Assembly: GCA_030248225.1 (NCBI GenBank)
Contig: JASANE010025035.1
Coordinates: forward strand, 1 to 64,000
DNA: 64,000 nucleotides
Reading direction: 5' to 3'
From: Trileptium ribeirensis
Taxonomy: Eukaryota; Nematoda; Enoplea; Enoplida; Thoracostomopsidae
Shown piece by piece: positions 40,901 through 49,900 of the stretch (the stretch's first letter is position 1; each line of letters starts with the position of its first letter). Made by a program: the position numbers and the translations under genes. The notes beneath the pieces were generated by a model. It was not told where the DNA came from. It saw only the letters and a list, made by a program, of their open reading frames with translations, and searched no databases.

Positions 40901-43900
40901 CCTCCTACTGTCCAACAAACGGTACGAATACATATATATACAGATATAACAACCATGTATATAAGTAGTCAACAAATGCTATCCCGATCAATCAGCAATT
41001 TCGTGTACCTACAATATGTACGAACAATAGCATCAACCCCCCGGTACACAATCATACGATACAATTATGGTCCTATTCATCAAAACGTGCCTTTATGGCC
41101 ATCAAACGAATAACAATTACGATGGTAACGATACGTAATTCAAACATATATATATATATAGGGTGCCTTTATGGACAATGATATGATACTATAGAAGAAT
41201 GATGCAAATGCTAACATATATGTACCAAAGCGTGCCATTGGGGCACTACAATCAATATGTATACAGCTGAATATAGACATCGGCACAAACGGTTACGATT
41301 CTCCAGCAATCATCACTTTCCTGAAATGGCAACGGTAATACCCATCTTGATCAAAACATGTCGGCGGTGCAAGCCGAAATATTGAAAATACGGGTCAGTT
41401 ACATAGCGGGACTCTTTGAACCTACTTATTCTGTTTACCTATATATATTTCAACGTGGTGCTATTGAACCTGTTCTGATCACGTACTTATATACTTTGAT
41501 TTTAATTCTGTTTCACTTTTCTACGTATATACCCGATGATTTCTGGTTTTGCCATATTTGTGGACTTATATAGCGATGTTGATCTTATGAGTTGCTTCGA
41601 GTACTGGTTTACGTATATATCGTGGTTCATGGTTTGTGCCAGTTAGGCGATCTATGTATGAGGTGAAAGCAGGGTTTTATGGTCAATGTGTGTATATAAA
41701 GAAACTCAATTTAAACATATTTGCTCGCGATCGATTGATTCTGCTTACGTAAATGTACGTACTGTGAGGCGAGGGTGGGTTCCGTACCCTTTTGGGCTAT
41801 TCCCGTCGGGTTTTCCAGGCTGGGGAGAAACTGGTGACGGAATTCGGAAATGTTGACCACTATACATGTGGTCATGATTATTGGGGAACTCCACTAAAAG
41901 TTGACCATTACACTATGGTCGGGATTTTTTTTAGTACTCGGAAAATGTTGTCCATTATACTGTGGACGGGATTTTTTTTTTGGTACTCGGAAAAATGTTG
42001 ACCATTGTACCGTGGTCAGAATTAATTTTTTGTTCGAAAAATGTTAACCATTGGGGTGTGGTCAGATTTATTTTAAATGTTGACCATTATCGTGTGGTCA
42101 GGATTTTCGTAAATGTTGACCACAGCTGTGTGGTCAAGATTATGGGTTTTCGCTAAAAGTTTGCCTTTAGGCTGTGGTCAGGATTATCCACCTCGTAACG
42201 ATCCGTAAGGATCTGTTACATATATAAAACACATAGCGTTAAATGAAAATATTCAATAACATAATGCAATTAATAAGGTTCGTTTCAAGGTTTCCGCAAA
42301 ACATATTAATAATGTCAATGGAAGAATACTGGTTATGAGTTCCCGTCAATTTCAACCCTTTTCTGTCACATCTCTATTTGAAATATAAGTTAGAAAGTTC
42401 AAAAATTCAATCCCGAACATATTTTAAAACGGGTTGTTCTACTTCGGCGTTCCAAGACAAGGCCCAATAATCGTAGTTATTATACAGCAACTAGAAATTA
42501 TTTAACCGAAACACGTTTATAGCATTTCTGTATGAAAGTAGGCCAGCTTACTTTGGCCGTCGATCTTGAGCAAGTACGATCGTTCGAGCGTCTAAAACAA
42601 CAGAATCTACTTTAACCACAATATAATAACGGTGTTTTATATAAAATGTCATTGCAATTGAAGGATTTACAAAGAACCGGTTTATCACATATACAGACGC
42701 TTTAAAACTTACGTTGAGAACTTCATAAGTCGCACCGCATGCACCACGCATCCTCACCAGTGTTACCAACCTGCATAGTCCGAATCTAAGGAAGCTCTGC
42801 GTAAAATACGGCAAGAAATTCCAACTTGTAGAAATAACTGCTTCATATGACGGGTTCAAAGCTGTTTCTACGCTAGTATAGTCCCAACTTAAAGAATGTG
42901 GGCATTCGCATGGTCCAGCGACGTATTATATGCGCTGCGAAAACTTGAGCCTGAAACTCTGATGATTACCATGTGTTTGTTTACCTAAAAATCATTCAGT
43001 AAAACCTTTTTCGCCTTGTGTACCCTAAGGATCCTGATAAAATGGTCACGACCCATATGTATAGCAACTAACAGAATAAACCTCTACATAATAATGCGTC
43101 TAATCGGCCTTGTCTGGAATAGCCTAGTCCAATTGGACTCGCAGTACTAAACTTACCGCCATATCACTAAGAGCATTCACATGCAAATATATGCATCAAT
43201 ACATCCCCCACGACTGTTCCGTAAGCCACAGCTGATTCAGTCTCATTGACAATCATAACCCAAGACTCGCCGAGGCACACCACACCAGAATAACCAGTTC
43301 CTATAAAGCAACGACGAGTTTTATGTCCCGTAGAGATGTCACAACAACCTCCATGCGCAGCCCCAAAATCCAATGTCGCTGCTTTGACAATGAAAAGATC
43401 GCGTGCGCGGAACACTGAGAGCCCATTTTAGATAAAAATACAGTCAGTATTAAAGGCATTGTATGGAAAACACGTCATGAATTTTGTGAGCCGGATTGCA
43501 GGTGACCCTGGCTATTACTTCTAGCTTCGGCGCCTCACTAATAGCCAACCAGTGTACAAACTACTGTGGGGGTAAGAAGAAGGTTAGTTGTTGAATTTAG
43601 GTTTCAAGGATTGCCGAGGATGAGGTGCGGGTGCTGACCTGAGGCTGAAAAGCCACATTAAAGGGAACCATCTAGGAAAAGTAACGTTACCGGGAAAATT
43701 GTTCACATTAAAGTGCTAGATATAACATATGAAAAAACAAAGCACTATAAACTAATACAACTATTTTTATAGTATTCAGTTAGTATAGTAGCTCTGAAAA
43801 TAGGTCAAGTCAAACGTACAAATAAACTGAAAGTATTCGACCTTTGACTATTTCTGGCGCCAAAACAGGAAGCTTTACACTTTTACAATCTTACAGAATA

Positions 43901-46900
43901 TAATACAACACTCATCGTCAGCTTAAAAATAAAGAAACGCATTTTAACATGTTAATACTCTCCACGCCTCCAGCACGCAACAAGTTTACGCTTCTAACCA
44001 TTCGAAATATAGTTACGCCATGTGCAACAAAATGCAAGTATATATTATTTATACAACAAGAATACAACTACAGGATATATATAAGCTGAAAAAACACACA
44101 TTATACCTTGAATCCAAAATACGAATAGTTGTAATCGCGATCGTAAACAATAGCTGAATTTAGGCGCTGAAATTAAATTTTGGTATAAAAAGGGGCTAAG
44201 AAAGCATATCATTTAAACAATATAAGGTAGTCTGTTACACAAATTTTTTCACAAACACGGAATGGTGATAAATTTCATGGCCATGTTGTTAAACGCTAAA
44301 ACTGATAAATTATGACAGAGTAGGTAGTTTGGTCATCGTAAACCAAACACGTGGTGACTAGCGATAATTCAATAAAAAATCCCCGGCTTTTTACTCCAAA
44401 AATTAACAATTTCGCAATATATTCATTTACTAGTCAACGATTGCTGAGTCTTTATTGAAAGACCAGATTCATCAAAGTAGGCAGAAAGAATCGCCTCCTT
44501 TAGCCAACCTACTCCCGCCGTCTGGGAGAGGGTTTCACTCGGCTGCTACAATGATAACATTTATAGCAACATCCTGTTTGTGATACGTTTCTAGTCCTCT
44601 AGAATCGGTGGCAGTTGTTACAGAGCATATGGAGGTAGCTGCGCTAGGAACAGCGGACTTACTACCTACCTGTAGGATTTGTTAACGCTACTGGTTGGCC
44701 ACCCCAGGTTGTTTAACGCAAACGCTACGCTGGTTTGTTAGTGTGTTGTTGTGGAATACCCTCTATATCTCATATGGTTGCGCACAGCCTAAAGCTCCAT
44801 TCTACTAAGGCTAAATTCCTTGCAACACGATTTACATCTGGCTTGTTTGTGTTGGCCAGGAGTCATTCAAATTTACAAGGGTTTTACCATGTTTGGCACT
44901 AGTAGCTTTGAAAACCTCAGATTTTCCCCAGTGTATGTACGGAACCCCGGCCCCCGCTGCTGGGCATCCTGTAAAACAAACACGCCCTACGTTCAAATGC
45001 AACCAAATTTACGCATATAATCCTAGCATGACAGTGGCCAATTGATTTCTTTCACCGTAGCCTTGTCTTAATTTTAAACATACTCCACTAGCTAATACTT
45101 TTTAGCGAGCGACAAAAATCGTATATAATCAAAACTTTCACTTCACATACAATGCTTGCACAGAGCTACGAAATACAGTACCTCGGCTAATTTTAGTTCA
45201 AAGCGCTCAATCATACACTACTATTTAGAACTATATAAGCAATAACTCCGAATAGCTATCATCGCATAGCAGTCTATTTGTAAGATCTAATACAAAACCA
45301 CCACGAATGTCAGCTTACATCAGCATTGGCTAATATGATATCGTAAGTTTCTTTAGAGATCAGTGGAGCGTGTAACCGAGTTTTCGGATTAATCCACGTG
45401 TAAAGCGTATCGGCAACATCTAAAGGCAATTACTTATTAGTATTCATGTGTAGTCATCAGTCATTCAATAAGATTTCGCATAGATTACGCGTCACACGAC
45501 AGCAAATCCCACATCATCAGAAGCGCATAAATACGTCTGTTATGCGGTTTTCTAAAGCACCAAATCGAAGTTTGTCAAATCCCGGCTACGCCGATGATAA
45601 AAACCTTTGTTAGGTGCAATTTAGTAATGAGCTCAACTAGACTATCAGAACACGACGGACACACCTTAAAAATAGCCTGCCATATCACCAGCACAACTGG
45701 TTTCACACTTCTGTTAATACGTTTTTATGCATTATTACCATAATTACATAAAATCACAGGTCTTGAACATGGTAACAGATATCACTTGAACAGTGAATCA
45801 GGTAGTAACCCGAATTCCGATTCCGGCGAAATTCGTGTTCCGGTTACGGTTCCGGCAAAGGGCAAAAACCATACCGAAACCGGAATTCCGGTTTAAAAAT
45901 TTTCAACATTTTTGCTTCATCTCTAATCCAAACATATGTAATATATATAATACAATGATCAAGCTCCAATACAACCAAACCAAACAAAAGAAAAGATTAA
46001 ATAAGCAATTTGTCGTGTGAAAAGTAAGTAGGGCACATAATTTCAGTAGGAATTTTTCATAATACGCTGCAGGAGTTTGTTAACAAATCAAAGACAGATC
46101 GATACTTGTAGCAGCTATTTTACATTCAGAAATCTCCGGGTTATGTTCGAATTAAACCGGTCTAACTGGGTAACAGATTAGGGCTTACGTAGAAGTATTT
46201 AGCATATGCTTGGTTAACATAAATTGCGTCAAGCACCAGCCAGTGCGCTTGTAAACTTTGTAAATCAGGCTAAATTGAAGTAAAGTAACGTTACCTGCAA
46301 CGCAGCCAGAAACTGCTTTCTTGGCAATGAACTGTATTTATTGAAGCTGTGCGAGCAGCATCACAATTTGTATCATTTATAGCATTCTGATAAAAAGTTA
46401 TCATCATTATCATCTAACTGACGGGCACTGTTTGTCCAACGCTATCCTAAACAGTGTTTCTTACCACTGATCACAAAATTAGTTCCTATCTATTAATTTC
46501 TCTTAGAATCATATAAACCAATAATTTCAAGTTTCCTACGGAACAACATGTAACAAACGTTTGTGTAGTAAAGGGAGGCGACTGGGGACAGAACCAAAGT
46601 GTTTATTCTACGCTCCATGCGTTGTAAGCACATTCAATTTGACACAGTATACGCAAGGGTGTATAATAGAAGGCATTTTTTGCTCTGGGTGTCCAAAAAC
46701 AGCATATTGATCGATAAATAAATCCTTAGCCTCTTTAAAGCATCAGAAAGGCAATAATGCCATCGCAATACATTAAGTTTAATGTAAAAGTTATTTTTAA
46801 TGCATTTTAAATCCACTATACCTTAATTTCTTCTTTCATCTGTTTTACCGGGTTCCGGATCCGGTTTAAATGGACGGTTCCGGTTATTCACTGCAGTGAA

Positions 46901-49900
46901 TATATGACGTGACTGGCTAGTACAAACGTTGGAAATTATAGCCGGTGCCCCCGGCTCACCTGCCGGGGGCACCGCATTTTGCCGCGGGGGGGGGTGCAAT
47001 TTTTTGCCGGATTTTGTCGTGTTTAGACTAGGGAACGACCGAATATTCGGTATTCGGTCGAATAGTAGGTATTAGGCCGAATACCGAATAGTTGACTGGC
47101 CGCTGTTGGTTGAAAAATAGCGTCAAAGTCTGCCCACCAGATACCCTAATTTTACGGCCGGAGTCCTGATAATGATGCTGCAAACCGCTAAATACGTCCA
47201 ACGTGTTGCAACTTTGGTAAGACAAGATGCGTTTGAGACTCATCAATTCAGTTCGCAGCCGGATCGAATGTTCTGATCACCACAGTTATGTTCTTCATCA
47301 GCCGTGCACTATCTCGATGCAATAATAGTTGCGAAATTAATACTTTGGGGTCTAAATGCAGCAGGATTTGTTCGTTTTCTTTGACACATCGTGAATGTGA
47401 AGTGAGACATCATGCTATGTCGTTCTACATACCAGGGAATAACCGGAACCGGAACCAGCAACCGGAACCGTCCATATAAACCGGATCCAGAACCTGGTCT
47501 TCGAAATTTATATATAGTAAAACAGGTGACGAAAGAAATGAAGGTATAGTGGATTTAAAATGCATTAAAAATAACTTTTACATTAAACTTAATGTATTGC
47601 GATGGTATTGCCTTTCTGAAACTGTAAGGACTGAAGAAGCTAATAATATTTATTTATCGATCAAATATGTCGGTTTTTGGACATTCAGAGCACAAAATGT
47701 CTTCCACTATACACCATTGCGTACACTACGTCAAATCGAATGTGCTTACAAAGCTTGGAGCGTAGAATACACACTTTCGCTCTGTCTCGAGTCGCCTCCC
47801 TTTACTACACATACGTTTGTTGCATGTTCTTCTGTAGGAAGCTTAAAATTATTGGTTTATATGATTCTAAGAGAAAATAATAGATAGAAGGTAATTTTCT
47901 GTTCAGTGGTCAGAGACACTGTTTAGGCTAGCGTTGGACAAACAGTGCCCGTCAGTTAGATCATAATGATGATAACTTTCTAATCAGAATGCTATAAATG
48001 AGACACACTGTGATACTGCTCGCACAGTTTCAATAAACACAGTTCATTGCCAAGAAAGCAGTTTCTAGCTGCGTTGCAGATGATGTTAGTTTACTTCAAT
48101 TTAGACTGATTTACCAAGTTTACAAGCGCACTGGCGGGCGCTTGACGCAATTTATGTTAGCCAAGCATACCCTAAGTACTTCTGCGTAAGCCATACTCTG
48201 TTACCGAGTTGGACCAGTTTAATTCAAACGTATCCCACAGACTTCTAGATGTGTAAAATAGCTGTTACAAGCATCGACCTGGCTTTGATTTAACAAACTC
48301 CTGCAGGTTATTATGAAAAATTCCTGCTCAAATTATGTGCCCTACTTACGTTTCACAGGGCAAATTGGTTAGTTAATCTTTTCTTTTGCTTGGTTGTATT
48401 GGAACTTGATCATTGTATGATATATTACATATGTTTGGATTACAGGATGAAGCAAAAAAACGTGGAAAATTTCAAACAAAATTTCTAAACCGGAATTCCG
48501 GTTCCGGTAAGGTTTTTGCCCTTTGCCGGAACCGCAACCGGAACACGATTTTCGCCGGAACCGGAATTTCGGTTACTCCCTGCTACATACCTACATAAGC
48601 CTAACCCTAAGTCTACCGCCCCCGAACACCACGCACTGAGCCGTTCTTTTTTTAACGATATGACTTCACGCACCAATTATCGATGTTGTCCAGATGATGA
48701 AGTTATAAAAAAATCAATAAAAAACAAAATTATAACTTCAACCTAACAAACGAGAGCACAAAGCAAAAAATTCATCGAACAAAAACTATCGCTGACTCAG
48801 CAACACAACACAAAACAACCTGTTGCATAGTGCACGTACATACAGTGGTGAATTTATAGATTTCTCATCATACATAGGTGTTGCGAACAACTATTCGGTA
48901 TTCGGCCGAATATTCGGTGAAATTAGGTATTCGGTCGTTTCCTAGTTTAGACGTTAATTTTTTTCAGCAGGGGGCTTTAAGCGTGGGGTACCCGAATTTT
49001 TGCCGGGGGTAGGAGCCGGGGTTACCTCCGTTTTGCCGGCGGGACTGCCGAAAATGCTCCATTTTGGACTGGCCAGCGTGAGGCATGAAATTTGAAGTAA
49101 GAAAGCAATCATATGCCCCCACGACCATCGGAGAGGAGGTGCAGATCTACGCCTTGCTTACTTACTGGTTTTGATTTACTATTTCCAGGGTGCCCGCCGA
49201 TAGACCGACCTCATTTTCCCGGACATTTTCCGAAGTTTTCCCGGACAACCGAAAGGCAATTAAAAATGGCCCTGCCTTTCAGCGGGTACTCTGTATTACG
49301 TTTTCCCAGATGAAAACTCTTCACTGATGCTATTGTGTATTACATACGTGTACATGAGAACGCGTACTTAGTGTCCCGATCAGTTGGTCTTGAGGCTCCG
49401 GAGGCAAGCGTCGCCCAAATCGCTTTCCCATGAGTGGACCGTAACCATACGTTGGAGAGTTATTTGTCGAGCGCCTTCCGCAGCTCTGCCATCTGTCGTG
49501 CTATCTGGGCTTCTTTGTGCTTGGCATCGTCACGAAGCGATTGTTTTTGGCCTCCAACTCCGCCAATTCCTCTTCAGCTTGACGCTTTTGAGCGTCACGA
49601 TCCGTTGAGGTTTTGCAGTCTTAAAGCTCGGTTCGATAGCGGTTTCGGGCGGTGCGAAACCATTTGATCATATAGGGAGTTATCGAAACATTCAACGGCC
49701 CCCCACTAGCTCGAATACTATCGTAAACCATTCTTAGTCCAATAAGAGTGTTTCAAATATTCTATCAACAAATCTTCGTTAACCGAGAAACCACTTTCAA
49801 TGGAAGCGTTACCGTGGGCAAGAATTAATAACTTCCATGGCTGGGGTGGCTGTGAGTCGGCAGACACAGCAATGGGTCGGCTAAGATCTTAATCCACCAT

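Larger units (their letters stand above)
31716..42551. other. RRM1: Intron between exons 4 and 5 (largest, 10.8 kb)
   Basis: 31800-32430 is a family E segment. 32430-33700 shows nothing I recognise. 33720-34430 is a 172-bp tandem repeat, and 34854-42444 is the tandem duplication. No ORF here resembles a known protein. Confidence 0.65.
46913..49076. mobile_element. Outer TIR element of a nested set (about 240 bp core)
   Basis: Ends CTGGCTAGTACAAA and, at the right, the complement of CTGGCCAGTCCAAA. A 5-bp duplication CGTGA flanks it (46908-46912, 49077-49081). The ends are rich in GCCGG and GGGGG. It is interrupted by the element at 47029-48944. Confidence 0.75.

Noticed and set aside
42548..42859. 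103-aa minus-strand ORF ending at a splice donor
   Set aside because: The donor belongs to the 40-nt exon 4 in a different frame. The ORF itself resembles nothing.
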